Positions 53,164 through 61,792 of a DNA stretch of 64,000 nt are shown piece by piece. The position numbers and the translations under genes were made by a program. Position 1 is the stretch's first letter, and each line of letters starts with the position of its first letter. The stretch is from Halomonas sp. BDJS001. Lineage in GTDB: Bacteria > Pseudomonadota > Gammaproteobacteria > Pseudomonadales > Halomonadaceae. Location: positions 4,216,001-4,280,000 of the forward strand of contig NZ_CP110535.1 of NCBI RefSeq assembly GCF_026104355.1, read 5' to 3'. The notes beneath the pieces were generated by a model, which was given only the letters and a program-made list of their open reading frames with translations, ran no database searches and was not told the DNA's origin.

Positions 53164-54036
53164 GAGCAACACGCCTGATACGTCACTCACTGGCAGCACT
53201 GCTGATTGGCTGGCTGACCACCGGGGCCGTATTGGCCAGCGAGCGCTGGGTGGTGCTGGGCGGCGATATCGCCGAAACCCTGGCCGCCCTGGAAGCCGAG
53301 ATCAACGTTATCGCTCGAGACGACACGGTGGTTTATCCACCGGCTATGGCGGAACTTCCCTCAGTCGGTTACCTGCGCCAGCTCTCCGCTGAAAGCGTGC
53401 TGTCAGTTAACCCCGACCGGATCCTGGCCGCTGGACACGCAGGCCCTCAAGAGGTGCTTGAGCAGCTAGCGGCCGTCGGTGTCAGCATAGAGATTATCAA
53501 CGCCCCGCCCAAGCTGGAGGTCATAGGCGAGAAAGTTCGTGCTGTTGGGCAACTCACCGGACGCCGTGAGGAAGGTGACGTTTTAGCCGATGCACTGAAT
53601 GCTAAGCTAGCGCAGCTAGCCAACCTGCCCGCCCTACCAACGACCCGCGCCATGTTTATTATGCAGCACAGCGGCTTAACTCCCCGGGCGGCGGGCAGCG
53701 ATACGGCAGCACATACCGCACTTGAAGCGGTGGGGCTGGACAATGCCTTTGCCGAGATGCGGGGCTATCACAGCGTAGGCGCCGAAGCGCTGGTCAAGGA
53801 GGCGCCCGACGTTGTGATTGTCTCCGAGCGCGGACTCGCGGCAATGGGCGGCGAAGCCGCGCTATGGCAACTGCCCGGGATGGCATTAACCCCGCGGGCG
53901 TCATCGACAATTGATTACGATCAATGACCAAGCGCTGCTCGGCTTTGGCCCGCGCACTCCTGATCAACTGCTCACTTTGCGTCAGAATATTGAAGTGCTA
54001 TTGAACGCATCCACCACCGCCCAAGTAAGCCCATGA
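53160..54036 (+). pseudogene. hmuT: Heme ABC transporter binding protein HmuT, frameshifted
   Basis: The frame begins with a signal peptide and the HmuT pattern RWVVLGGDIAETLAALEAEINVIARDDTVVYP, PSVGYLRQLSAESVLSVNPDRIL and LEAVGLDNAFAEMRGYHSVGAEAL. After LPGMALTP it changes phase and stops at 53927. The expected C-terminus, LITINDQALLGFGPRTPDQLL, is read in the next frame and ends at 54034-54036, exactly overlapping the hmuU ATG (54033). One missing C in the CCCC run at 53890-53893 explains it. An intact product would be about 292 residues. The rest of the operon is whole, so an assembly error is a serious alternative. Confidence 0.88.
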
Positions 54037-55073
54037 TTACCCTCCTGAACACCTACCGCTTTCGTTTACGGCTGCCACTTAGCCGAACCCGTCGCGTACT
54101 CGCCGGTTTAACTGCGGCGCTACTGCTGACCTTAGCTGGGGCGGCGGCCTCCGGTGCATTGGGCATTTCCCCCTGGGGACTCATCAGCGGCCAAGCCGAC
54201 CCGCTCAGTGTTCAGGTGTGGTGGCAACTCCGCCTGCCGCGCTTACTGCTGGGCGTCGCGGTGGGGGCGATGCTCGCCGGTAGCGGGGCCGCCATGCAGG
54301 GGCTATTTCGTAACCCGCTGGCCGACCCCACCCTGCTTGGCCTTGCCAGTGGTGCCGGGCTTTTCGTAGCAGTGTGGATTGTGCTGTTTCAGGACAGCGG
54401 CGCTGGCAGCCTTTACGGCCAGTTTGCGGCTGGTTTTCTGGGCGCTTTATGCGTCTGTTTGATTGTGTTTGGCCTAGCCAAGCGCCAGGGCGGCGGCAGT
54501 GCTGCGGTGATGACCCTGCTATTAGCGGGTTTGGCCATCAATACTCTGGCCGGGGCGGGCGGTGGAGTTCTAGCCTTTATCGCCAGCGATGAACAGCTCC
54601 GCCAGCTTAGTTTATGGGGCATGGGTACGCTGACTAACGCCCTGTGGCGCACCACGGCCTTAGCCTTGATTCTGATTGCCGTTGCCCTGTGGCTGTTAAT
54701 GCGCAGCGCGCGCGAACTCGACCTACTGCAGCTAGGCGAAGCGACCGCCCATGCAGCGGGGCTGGATGCGAGCCGCTTAAAACGCCGGGTGGTGGTCGCG
54801 ACCTCGCTGGGCGTAGGGCTTTGTGTTGCGCTTACCGGGGTGATTGGCTTTCTAGGCCTGCTGGTGCCCCACTGCCTGCGCCTCTGTCTAGGGCCCGGCC
54901 ACCGGCTACTGCTCCCCGCTTCGATGTTAGGCGGTGCGCTGCTGCTGGTTGTAGCTGATACCTTGGCCCGCACCGTTTCTGCACCTGCGGAAATCCCCGT
55001 CGGGCTGCTGACCAGCCTGCTGGGCGGGCCTTATTTCCTGTACCTACTGATGCGCAGGAACCGAGCATGCTAA
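54033..55073 (+). CDS. hmuU: Heme ABC transporter permease HmuU (FecCD family)
   Basis: A 346-residue permease with about ten helices. FecCD landmarks are WQLRLPRLLLGVAVGAMLAGSGAAMQGLFRNPLADPTLLGLASGAGLF (continuous family region), GVIGFLGLLVPHCLRLCLGPGHRLLLP and SAPAEIPVGLLTSLLGGPYFLYLL. It forms the homodimeric heme channel driven by HmuV. Its ATG overlaps the true hmuT stop. The hmuV start overlaps its 3' end by 7 bases. Confidence 0.92.
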   Translation: MITLLNTYRFRLRLPLSRTRRVLAGLTAALLLTLAGAAASGALGISPWGLISGQADPLSVQVWWQLRLPRLLLGVAVGAMLAGSGAAMQGLFRNPLADPTLLGLASGAGLFVAVWIVLFQDSGAGSLYGQFAAGFLGALCVCLIVFGLAKRQGGGSAAVMTLLLAGLAINTLAGAGGGVLAFIASDEQLRQLSLWGMGTLTNALWRTTALALILIAVALWLLMRSARELDLLQLGEATAHAAGLDASRLKRRVVVATSLGVGLCVALTGVIGFLGLLVPHCLRLCLGPGHRLLLPASMLGGALLLVVADTLARTVSAPAEIPVGLLTSLLGGPYFLYLLMRRNRAC

Positions 55074-55828
55074 CGCTTCATCAGGCGGGTTTTACCACCA
55101 CACCCACGCTTGCTCCATTAGATGGCACAGTTCGCCCAGGCGAGCTGCTGGCCATTGTCGGCCCCAATGGCGCAGGCAAGAGTACGCTACTTAGCATGCT
55201 GTCGGGGTTTCGCCCTGCCGAGCAGGGCGAACTACACCTGGATGGCAAGCCCTTGCGCGAATGGCCCATCAGCGAACTCGCCAATCGCCGCGCCCTGGTC
55301 GCCCAGCAGGAACTGCCCGGCTTTGACTGGCAAACCAACGAGCTGTTGAGCCTAGGCAGTAACCCGGCCAAATCGCTGGTAGCGGCGCTACTGGACGACC
55401 TGGATCTCACCCACCTTGCCAAGCGCAGCGTGCTCTCGCTCTCCGGCGGCGAACGCCAGCGGGTGATGATTGCCCGAGGCGCCTGCCAGCTACTTTCAAG
55501 GCGTTCTCCCACCGCCAAGGATGGCGGTACTTTATTGCTGGACGAGCCAACCAGCGCCTTGGATATCGGCCAGCAGCAGCGCTTAATGCGCCAGCTACGC
55601 ACCTGGGCCGCGCAGCACCGCATGGCGATTGTCTGTGTACTCCACGACCTGAATCTCGCCAGCACCTACGCTGACCGGGTGTGGTTGCTACATCAAGGCA
55701 AGCGGATTGACCATGGACTCCCCCAACAAGTGCTTAACCCCGCGACCCTCGCACAGGTTTACGCCGCCGAGTTGCAGCACGTGGAAGGCCCTTTCCACGG
55801 CAATCCCCTGCTCGCCCTGGCGCCATAA
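55067..55828 (+). CDS. hmuV: Heme ABC transporter ATP-binding protein HmuV
   Basis: A 253-residue ATPase: Walker A GPNGAGKST (about residues 33-41), signature LSLSGGERQRVMIARG, Walker [12 protein letters not shown] and switch His VLHDLNLAS. A short insert (SRRSPTAKDGGT) lies before Walker B. It couples ATP hydrolysis to heme import through HmuU. It is the last gene of the heme operon. Confidence 0.92.
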   Translation: MLTLHQAGFTTTPTLAPLDGTVRPGELLAIVGPNGAGKSTLLSMLSGFRPAEQGELHLDGKPLREWPISELANRRALVAQQELPGFDWQTNELLSLGSNPAKSLVAALLDDLDLTHLAKRSVLSLSGGERQRVMIARGACQLLSRRSPTAKDGGTLLLDEPTSALDIGQQQRLMRQLRTWAAQHRMAIVCVLHDLNLASTYADRVWLLHQGKRIDHGLPQQVLNPATLAQVYAAELQHVEGPFHGNPLLALAP

Positions 55829-55951
55829 AATAGCTTTCAGCAGCCGTTGAGACCTATCCTGGTAGGTATGGCAAAGCCATAATATAAGTCCATACTTATC
55901 CATACGTAACGAGCCATATGTGCGCCACCGTGTGCCAATATAGGAGCAGGA

Positions 55952-56332
55952 ATGAGACTAATCCGCCTCATGTGGGTGGTGCTGGCAGGGGTAAGTTTTA
56001 GCATCGGTGTACTGGGCATTTTTCTGCCCCTGCTGCCGACCACCGTGTTTATGCTGATGGCGGTTTACTGCGCTTCCAAAGGCTCTCCCCGCTTTGAGGC
56101 CTGGATCCGCTCACGCCACTATGTTGGCCCCTTGCTCATCACCTGGGAGCAAGAGCGCGCCATTCCCCGCCGCGCCAAACTGGCGGCTATTAGCATGATC
56201 GCGTTGAGTGCGCTGATCACCGGCTGGTCACTCGGCCCCGGCTGGCAACGCTGGGGCGTGATCGCCCTACTGGTGCTGATTGCCTTGTGGCTGGCTACCC
56301 GGCCAGAGCCTTCTTCTTCCTCTGCAGAGTAA
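55952..56332 (+). CDS. YbaN family (DUF454) inner-membrane protein
   Basis: A 126-residue membrane protein with an N-terminal hydrophobic segment, LGIFLPLLPTTVFMLMAVYCASKGSPRFEAWIRSRHYVGPLLITWEQERAIPRRAKLAAI (the DUF454 signature region), then two helices and a serine/acid tail. The YbaN family has no defined biochemical role; some members follow heme-uptake genes. Here it lies 123 bases after hmuV. It is convergent with the HMG-CoA reductase gene. Confidence 0.85.
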   Translation: MRLIRLMWVVLAGVSFSIGVLGIFLPLLPTTVFMLMAVYCASKGSPRFEAWIRSRHYVGPLLITWEQERAIPRRAKLAAISMIALSALITGWSLGPGWQRWGVIALLVLIALWLATRPEPSSSSAE

Positions 56333-56368
56333 CGTTCTGGCATGCTCACACTGCATATTCAAGCCGCT

Positions 56369-57634
56369 TTATTCGGGTTTAGACCGTAGCTTGGCCAAAG
56401 CCGCCTGCGCTATATCAACACGCACACTCCCTTGCTTCACCAATTCGTCGGCGACCAACGCCACCTCCGCCCCTACCGCTCCTGCCATTAGGGCGATATT
56501 TTTAGCATGCAGCGCCATATGCCCCTTTTGAATACCGGTGGTAGCCAACGCTTTTAACGCTGCAAAGTTCTGCGCTAGCCCAACGGCGACTATGATACGG
56601 GCTAAACGATCAGCGCTGTTGACGCCTAAAATTTCAAGACACCGTCGTGCAGTGGGGTGCGCTCTCGTCGCGCCGCCGATTAATCCTACTGGCATAGGCA
56701 TTTCAAGAGTACCGGTTAGACTGCCATCGCGATCCGCTTCCCAGTGAGTCAGTGACCGATAACGTCCGGTACGCGCTGCATAAGCATGAGCACCGGCTTC
56801 TACTGCGCGAGTATCATTACCCGTCGCCAACACCACCGCACTCACGCCGTTCATCACCCCTTTATTATGAGTCGCTGCCCGATAGGGATCTAAGTCTGCA
56901 AAGCGGTAAGCCGCCAATATTCCGTCCCGCACCGACTCCCCGCCTATTTGATCAAGATGCCAGGTCGCTCTGACTCTTGCTAAACGACGATCAGCCAGAT
57001 TAGACAGAATTCGCAAACGACTCTCGCCTCCCGACCACTCAGCTAACGACGGAGCTACCGCTTCAGCCATCGAGTTCACCGCATTTGCGCCCATGGCATC
57101 GCGCACATCCACCAGTAGATGCACAATGACCATATCCTCAAGTACGCGCACCTCTATATCCTGAAAACCACCGCCGTGCTCTAACAGCACAGGGTCTGTC
57201 GCGTCACAAATACGCTTAATCTCTTCGCGGGCTTCTAATAAACGTAGCCGGGCAAAGTCAGGATTAGAAACGCCTAGTAGCTGAACCTGAGCAATCATAA
57301 TCGGGGATGAGGTATCCGTATAAAAGCCGCCTGACGCACGACACTGTCGCGCCGCATTACATACAGCAGCCACCACGGACGACTCTTCGGTTGCCATGGG
57401 CACCAGCGGCTCTTCACCATCAATCATTAAATTAGTGGCAACGCCAATCGGTATGTTTAAAGTGCCAATAACATTTTCGATCATGCTATCGGCTGTTTCT
57501 GCTGGCAGGTTACCGGTGTCTGCCAAATGGGCTTCCCCTGTCGCATCTAAGCCACTTAAAGCGGCCACTTTACGCAACCGCTCGCGTGGTGATAGCTGGT
57601 AAAATCCTGGAATCCGCGATGATTTTATTGTCAT
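56369..57634 (-). CDS. mvaA: Class II hydroxymethylglutaryl-CoA reductase, degradative type
   Basis: A 421-residue enzyme aligning along its length with Pseudomonas mevalonii HMG-CoA reductase. The catalytic Glu lies in PMATEESSVVAAV (about 84), the Lys in YRAATHNKGVMNG, the Asp in VLATGNDTRAVEAGAHAYA and the His in QKGHMALHAKNIAL. MIENVIGTLNIPIGVA and DVRDAMGANAVNSMAEAVAP are diagnostic. In P. mevalonii it oxidises mevalonate to HMG-CoA with NAD and CoA. Gammaproteobacteria make isoprenoids by the MEP route, so a catabolic role is likely. It is the last gene of an operon with tctB and tctA. No HMG-CoA lyase is visible in the window. Confidence 0.9.
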   Translation of the reverse strand: MTIKSSRIPGFYQLSPRERLRKVAALSGLDATGEAHLADTGNLPAETADSMIENVIGTLNIPIGVATNLMIDGEEPLVPMATEESSVVAAVCNAARQCRASGGFYTDTSSPIMIAQVQLLGVSNPDFARLRLLEAREEIKRICDATDPVLLEHGGGFQDIEVRVLEDMVIVHLLVDVRDAMGANAVNSMAEAVAPSLAEWSGGESRLRILSNLADRRLARVRATWHLDQIGGESVRDGILAAYRFADLDPYRAATHNKGVMNGVSAVVLATGNDTRAVEAGAHAYAARTGRYRSLTHWEADRDGSLTGTLEMPMPVGLIGGATRAHPTARRCLEILGVNSADRLARIIVAVGLAQNFAALKALATTGIQKGHMALHAKNIALMAGAVGAEVALVADELVKQGSVRVDIAQAALAKLRSKPE

Positions 57635-57689
57635 AACCGTTACCTACAATGAATAAACTATTGTGTAGCGTCACTTAAAAAGGAAGTGT

Positions 57690-59051
57690 TCAAGCCAGCC
57701 AGCCCATTAGCCAAGGGGCGGCATAAAGAGTCATAAACTGCACCCCATAGTTCACGCCCCAGCGGTTTAATAGCCCCGCCACGAGCGCTAACACCGCGAC
57801 CCCCAGAATGCCCATCACACCTGCATCCATATAAGCCAACAGCACGACCAGCGAGAAGAACATCGCCAGGAAGGCCTCATGAGGAATCCGCTGAAAAACA
57901 AACACGCAAATGTGCCGGGCATAGCGAACAGCGATGGGATACGTAATCAACAGCGCCACCCCAGCGCCCAAAATGCTGGCAACAGCGATTTCACCAAAGC
58001 TCATTAGGTGGTGGGCATTCTGTTCCAACGTAAGTACTGGCGGCGCATTAAAGAAGGCGTTACCTGGCCCAATCGCCATGGGGCTCATGGGGATGCCTAA
58101 TGCCGCCAGGGGAATCAGAATGCCTGCGATATAAGCGGCATTGGTGACCGCATCCATTGAAGAAAGCGCACGACTAGCTTTTTCAACGGTACCCTTCACC
58201 CAGCTGGACATTACTTCGCCCAGGAAAATGGTGATTCCCACCGGACTCATAAAGAAAGTGGCCGAACCGAGCACCGAGCTGGCGGTTGCCGAAACAGCTT
58301 CTTGGCGGGTCAAAATTCGAAAAGGGTTAGGGAAGCGGCTCTTGTCATCACTATCATCGGCAGCATAGATTGTGATCGTTTTAGGTTCACCAGTAGCCAT
58401 TTTTTGTCGCTCTTCACGCACGGTTAGCTGTGCCAAATTGAAGATCATTGGGCCTATCGTGATACCCAGGAAGAAAGAGATGAAGACAACCTGACCTTCA
58501 GGGATAACCCCCATACCCCAGTAGAAGTGGCGCAGTGCCTGTATCAGCGCAGCTAAAATCACGATACTGATCAAGCTGATCACTTTTTCACGGCTCATTA
58601 ACGCCAGGAATATCGCGCCGACAAAAAATATTTGGCTAGCGTACTGGCTCAGCACATCCGCCAGAGGGGTTAGCAGGAAAGCCAGTAGCAAGCTCACAGG
58701 AATAGCAACAAGGGTGCCGATAACCGAACCCGACGCCATTTTGCGAATGGCCAACGTGGCGTGCCCTTCACGCTTCAGTATCATTGCGTGCTCAACCATG
58801 GGGGCTGACATCACACCACCGGGTATCCCCGCCACGGAAACGGGTATTGAGTCGGTAAGCTTTTTGGCTACGATGGCAGCCATAAAGAAAGCCAATACCA
58901 CTGGCAAGGGAACACCTGCCACCACCAATGCTAACGTCACCGGGGCAAGTACTGCGGTCTCATCGGTACCTGGCGCCACTCCAATCGCGGTATAGACCAC
59001 CACACCGATTAAAGCAGCCATTAACATCTGCAGAAGTAATAGAGCGTCCAT
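57690..59051 (-). CDS. TTT transporter large permease, TctA-like
   Basis: A 453-residue multi-helix protein of the tripartite tricarboxylate transporter TctA family, shorter than classic TctA (about 500) and divergent. Recognisable features are a VGVAPGTDETAVLAPVTLALVVAGVPLPVVLAFFMAAIVAKKL region, repeated as FFMSPVGITIFLGEVMSS...IPMSPMAIGPGNAFFNAPP, and SVAGIPGGVMSAPM. The usual GLLPG-type motif appears altered to GVAPG. It probably imports the acid that feeds the co-transcribed HMG-CoA reductase. Two bases separate it from the tctB stop. Confidence 0.82.
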   Translation of the reverse strand: MDALLLLQMLMAALIGVVVYTAIGVAPGTDETAVLAPVTLALVVAGVPLPVVLAFFMAAIVAKKLTDSIPVSVAGIPGGVMSAPMVEHAMILKREGHATLAIRKMASGSVIGTLVAIPVSLLLAFLLTPLADVLSQYASQIFFVGAIFLALMSREKVISLISIVILAALIQALRHFYWGMGVIPEGQVVFISFFLGITIGPMIFNLAQLTVREERQKMATGEPKTITIYAADDSDDKSRFPNPFRILTRQEAVSATASSVLGSATFFMSPVGITIFLGEVMSSWVKGTVEKASRALSSMDAVTNAAYIAGILIPLAALGIPMSPMAIGPGNAFFNAPPVLTLEQNAHHLMSFGEIAVASILGAGVALLITYPIAVRYARHICVFVFQRIPHEAFLAMFFSLVVLLAYMDAGVMGILGVAVLALVAGLLNRWGVNYGVQFMTLYAAPWLMGWLA

Positions 59052-59053
59052 GA

Positions 59054-59287
59054 TTACGCCTCCCCATCAGTGTCGAGGTGTCGTTTCGGGCGTAAACAAA
59101 CCGTATTAATAACAAACCCCAGCAGTGCGCCGCATAAGCCCACTATTAGAGGCATTGGCGCTGGCCCAGGGGTAAGAATGAAACCACCTAGTGTGAGAGG
59201 AGTGGAAATTACTAAGGCAATCAGCAGGTCTCTGCCGGTCACCGTATCGTCCCAAACCGTTAGGTAGGAAGTTGTTTTATTTGGCAT
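59054..59287 (-). CDS. Very short TctB-like small permease subunit
   Basis: A 77-residue protein with two hydrophobic segments (DLLIALVISTPLTLGGFIL and APMPLIVGLCGALLGFVINTVCL) and a charged tail. It is in the position of TctB but is half the normal size (about 150 residues, four helices). GGAG lies 7 bases before the ATG at 59287. The promoter with MocR-type repeats begins just upstream, so no missing N-terminal part is hidden there. The TctB call is by position and size class, not by a clear motif. Confidence 0.6.
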   Translation of the reverse strand: MPNKTTSYLTVWDDTVTGRDLLIALVISTPLTLGGFILTPGPAPMPLIVGLCGALLGFVINTVCLRPKRHLDTDGEA

Positions 59288-59370
59288 GCCCATTCTCCGC
59301 GGAGATCATTATTAGTGTTGTATACCCAAGTAGGCTGGCCTTAGCTTGTGGAAAGACAAGGCGCTGAGTA

Positions 59371-59426
59371 AGGTACAGTGGTGCAAAGTGTATAAAGTAC
59401 TGTACCTATAAAATAACAGGTACAGT
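59371..59426. promoter_or_regulatory. Three AGGTACAGT boxes, probable MocR operator array
   Basis: AGGTACAGT occurs at 59371-59379 (plus), 59399-59407 (minus) and 59418-59426 (plus). Centres are 28 and 19 bp apart. A TATAAAAT (59407-59414) suits a plus-strand -10 element for the MocR gene. MocR regulators such as GabR and PdxR bind direct repeats with an extra inverted copy, so control of both the MocR gene and the tctB-tctA-mvaA operon is likely. Confidence 0.75.
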
Positions 59427-59449
59427 TCCACCGCCATTGAGAGATATTC

Positions 59450-60823
59450 ATGTCAAAATCTCATCAGGTCGCCACCACTCTTCTAAAAGCCATTGAAGAG
59501 GGGCGCCTCTCGCCTGGCACCCGGGTGGCTTCCATCAGAGAAGCCGCTAAACAATTTGGCGTATCGAAAAATACCGTGATTGATGCTTACGACCAGTTGG
59601 TAGCGCTTGGCCATCTGAGCGCCCGCCAGGGAGCAGGTTTTTTTGTTTCACGCCCCCGCCCATCGCCTATTGACGAGCCTACGCACGACCTTTCAGAGGC
59701 AGTGGATAGCGTATCGCTTCTTCGTGAGCAGTTAGTCGGCAATTTTGCGGTACGCGTGGGGGACGGCCGAGCGCCCGCAAGCTGGATGGGGGGAGCGGAG
59801 CTAACGCGTTTGGTAAGGCGTAGGAGTGGCTTACCGGATGAAATGAGCGACGTCGAGTACGGCATGCCCCAGGGGTACTCTCCACTGCGCGAAAGCTTAG
59901 CTATGACATTGGCTGGGCGCTCTATCCATGCATCACAGGATCAAGTCATGATGACCTTTGGTGCTAATCACGCCTTTGACTTAATCATTCGCCACTTCGT
60001 AGCCGCAGGAGAGAGTGTTCTGGTTGAAACACCGGGTTACTACCCTCTGTTTGGAAAACTTCGTCTCGCTAAAGCGAAACTGGTGGGCGTTCCACGCACG
60101 ATCAATGGCCCCGACCTAGAAGAGTTTGAGAGAAAAGCCAAACAGTACCGTCCGCGTCTTTTCTTCTTGCAACCCAATGCCCACAACCCTACCGGTAGCA
60201 CCATGTCGCTGAGTAATATGCATCGCCTGCTAAAGCTCGCCGACCACTATGGTGTCACCCTAGTGGAAGATGATGTTTTCGCTGACATACTGCCCAAAGG
60301 CAGCGCTCATCTTGCTGCGCTTGATGGGTTAGAAAGGGTTATTTACGTAGGCACTTTTTCCAAAACGCTCTCCACCGGTTTGCGCTGTGGCTATATCGCA
60401 GGAGGGAGATCCATCATTCGCGCCCTGGTCGATATTAAGATGCTCACTGTCGTAAACACTTCAACCTTCAATGAGATGATCGTGCATGAGCTATTAGCCA
60501 GAGGCCGCTACCGCCGCCACCTCGCACAACTGCGCGAGAGAGTGGCTAAAGCGAGTGCTACGGCGGTAAGAGTACTGGGGCAGATCGGCATTAATGATGT
60601 GACAGGATCCGGCGGCGGCTACTATTTATGGGCCAAAATGCCTACCCATATCAACACCACTGAGCTGGCTAAACAGGCATCAGAAAACGGCATTTTTATT
60701 GCGCCAGGCGCCATCTTTTCACTGCGCCCCGACAGTACCGATGCCAACTCAATGCGTATCAATATTGCTCATGCCAACGACCACCGTTTTCTGGAGTTCA
60801 TCAGTAAGGCTCTCAACGAATAA
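59450..60823 (+). CDS. MocR-family PLP-binding regulator of the HMG-CoA reductase locus
   Basis: A 457-residue fusion regulator. The winged helix is VASIREAAKQFGVSKNTVIDAYDQL (about residues 22-46). The fold type I aminotransferase domain has EYGMPQGYSPLRESLA, FLQPNAHNPTGSTM, VEDDVFADI and the PLP-lysine in YVGTFSKTLSTGLRCGYI. It is intact, unlike the MocR gene at 12648. It diverges from the tctB-tctA-mvaA operon and three matching boxes lie in the shared promoter. Such regulators sense amines, amino acids or aldehydes through PLP. Confidence 0.88.
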   Translation: MSKSHQVATTLLKAIEEGRLSPGTRVASIREAAKQFGVSKNTVIDAYDQLVALGHLSARQGAGFFVSRPRPSPIDEPTHDLSEAVDSVSLLREQLVGNFAVRVGDGRAPASWMGGAELTRLVRRRSGLPDEMSDVEYGMPQGYSPLRESLAMTLAGRSIHASQDQVMMTFGANHAFDLIIRHFVAAGESVLVETPGYYPLFGKLRLAKAKLVGVPRTINGPDLEEFERKAKQYRPRLFFLQPNAHNPTGSTMSLSNMHRLLKLADHYGVTLVEDDVFADILPKGSAHLAALDGLERVIYVGTFSKTLSTGLRCGYIAGGRSIIRALVDIKMLTVVNTSTFNEMIVHELLARGRYRRHLAQLRERVAKASATAVRVLGQIGINDVTGSGGGYYLWAKMPTHINTTELAKQASENGIFIAPGAIFSLRPDSTDANSMRINIAHANDHRFLEFISKALNE

Positions 60824-60845
60824 ACGTGTTGTAAATCAAACAGTA

Positions 60846-61547
60846 CTAAGCCAACGGCTCCCCATTAGCATACTTAACCCACGTCTTGCCCAGGTGATTG
60901 CGTAGCTCTTGGCCTACACGTTCACCATCCCGCGCTTCCAAAGCAGCAAGAATGGCTTCGTGCTCTTCCATTGCCGTTGCCCATTTTTCATTTTTTTGAT
61001 TTGAAAGGTAGCGGACACGATAAAGCTGGCGGCTTAGGTTGGCATGCATATCAATCAGCGTCGTATTTCCCGACAGCGCCACAATCCGGTTGTGGATATC
61101 TTGGTTTAGGCGAAAATAGTTCTGCCGGTCACGTCTTAAGAATGAAGCCTTCATCTCATAGTGGAGCGCCTGCAACTCCGCAATATCATCATCACTGGCG
61201 TTAGCGCACGTTAGCTCTGCTGCGGCCTGCTCAAGCACACTTAAAACATACGCCTTCTCTTTCATATCGGCGGGACTTACATCCGCCACCACGGCCCCAC
61301 GGTTTGGTAATATCACCACCAACCCTTCCGCAGCAAGTATCTTCAGGGCCTCACGTAACGGGGTACGGGATACTTGAAGCTCAACCGCCAATGTTCGCTC
61401 AGGCAAACGTTGGCCAGGCTGAAAATGATCCATCACGATATGTTCACGTAAATAATTCGCGACTTTCTCCACAAGTCCGGGCTGATTTGGCTGGGCGACT
61501 TCTTCCATTGGCATGTTCACATAGTAAGCGAACGCCAAGAATGGCAT
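60846..61547 (-). CDS. GntR-family regulator with FCD domain
   Basis: A 233-residue regulator. The winged helix reads LREHIVMDHFQPGQRLPERTLAVELQVSRTPLREALKILAAEGLVVILPNRGAVVAD. The FCD domain (about residues 100-225) has the usual Arg/His metal-binding positions, with LNQDIHNRIVALSGN. AAAGGA lies about 10 bases before the ATG at 61547; shorter starts at 61514 and 61508 lack a ribosome binding site. It diverges from the DRL-like/TctC genes, with a 10-bp palindrome between them. Confidence 0.87.
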   Translation of the reverse strand: MPFLAFAYYVNMPMEEVAQPNQPGLVEKVANYLREHIVMDHFQPGQRLPERTLAVELQVSRTPLREALKILAAEGLVVILPNRGAVVADVSPADMKEKAYVLSVLEQAAAELTCANASDDDIAELQALHYEMKASFLRRDRQNYFRLNQDIHNRIVALSGNTTLIDMHANLSRQLYRVRYLSNQKNEKWATAMEEHEAILAALEARDGERVGQELRNHLGKTWVKYANGEPLA

Positions 61548-61677
61548 ACCAAAAAAATCCTTTCAAATAAATTACGTTAAAACGATTATTTTTTAAATCC
61601 ATATTTATCAATGCCATAAATAAAAAAAAGACCTACTCAATACCAAAGTATTAACATCAACCAATTGACCCCCAAAA

Positions 61678-61687
61678 TGGTATACCA
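61678..61687. promoter_or_regulatory. GntR/FCD-type operator palindrome
   Basis: TGGTATACCA is a perfect palindrome that fits the TNGTNNACNA pattern of many FCD-domain GntR proteins. It is in the divergent region, 106 bases before the DRL-like gene and 131 before the GntR start. Confidence 0.6.
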
Positions 61688-61792
61688 CTACATTTCATTC
61701 ATAGGATTTCTGAAAGGCTCACCTCTTTAGCGCCATGGCGATAGAAAATGTCATCGCAGCAGTTTTACCAGTAAAGGGAATACCAACACCTT

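Noticed and set aside
55081..55665. A 194-codon minus-strand frame opposite hmuV
   Set aside because: Fully antisense to a complete ABC ATPase and without protein-like features.
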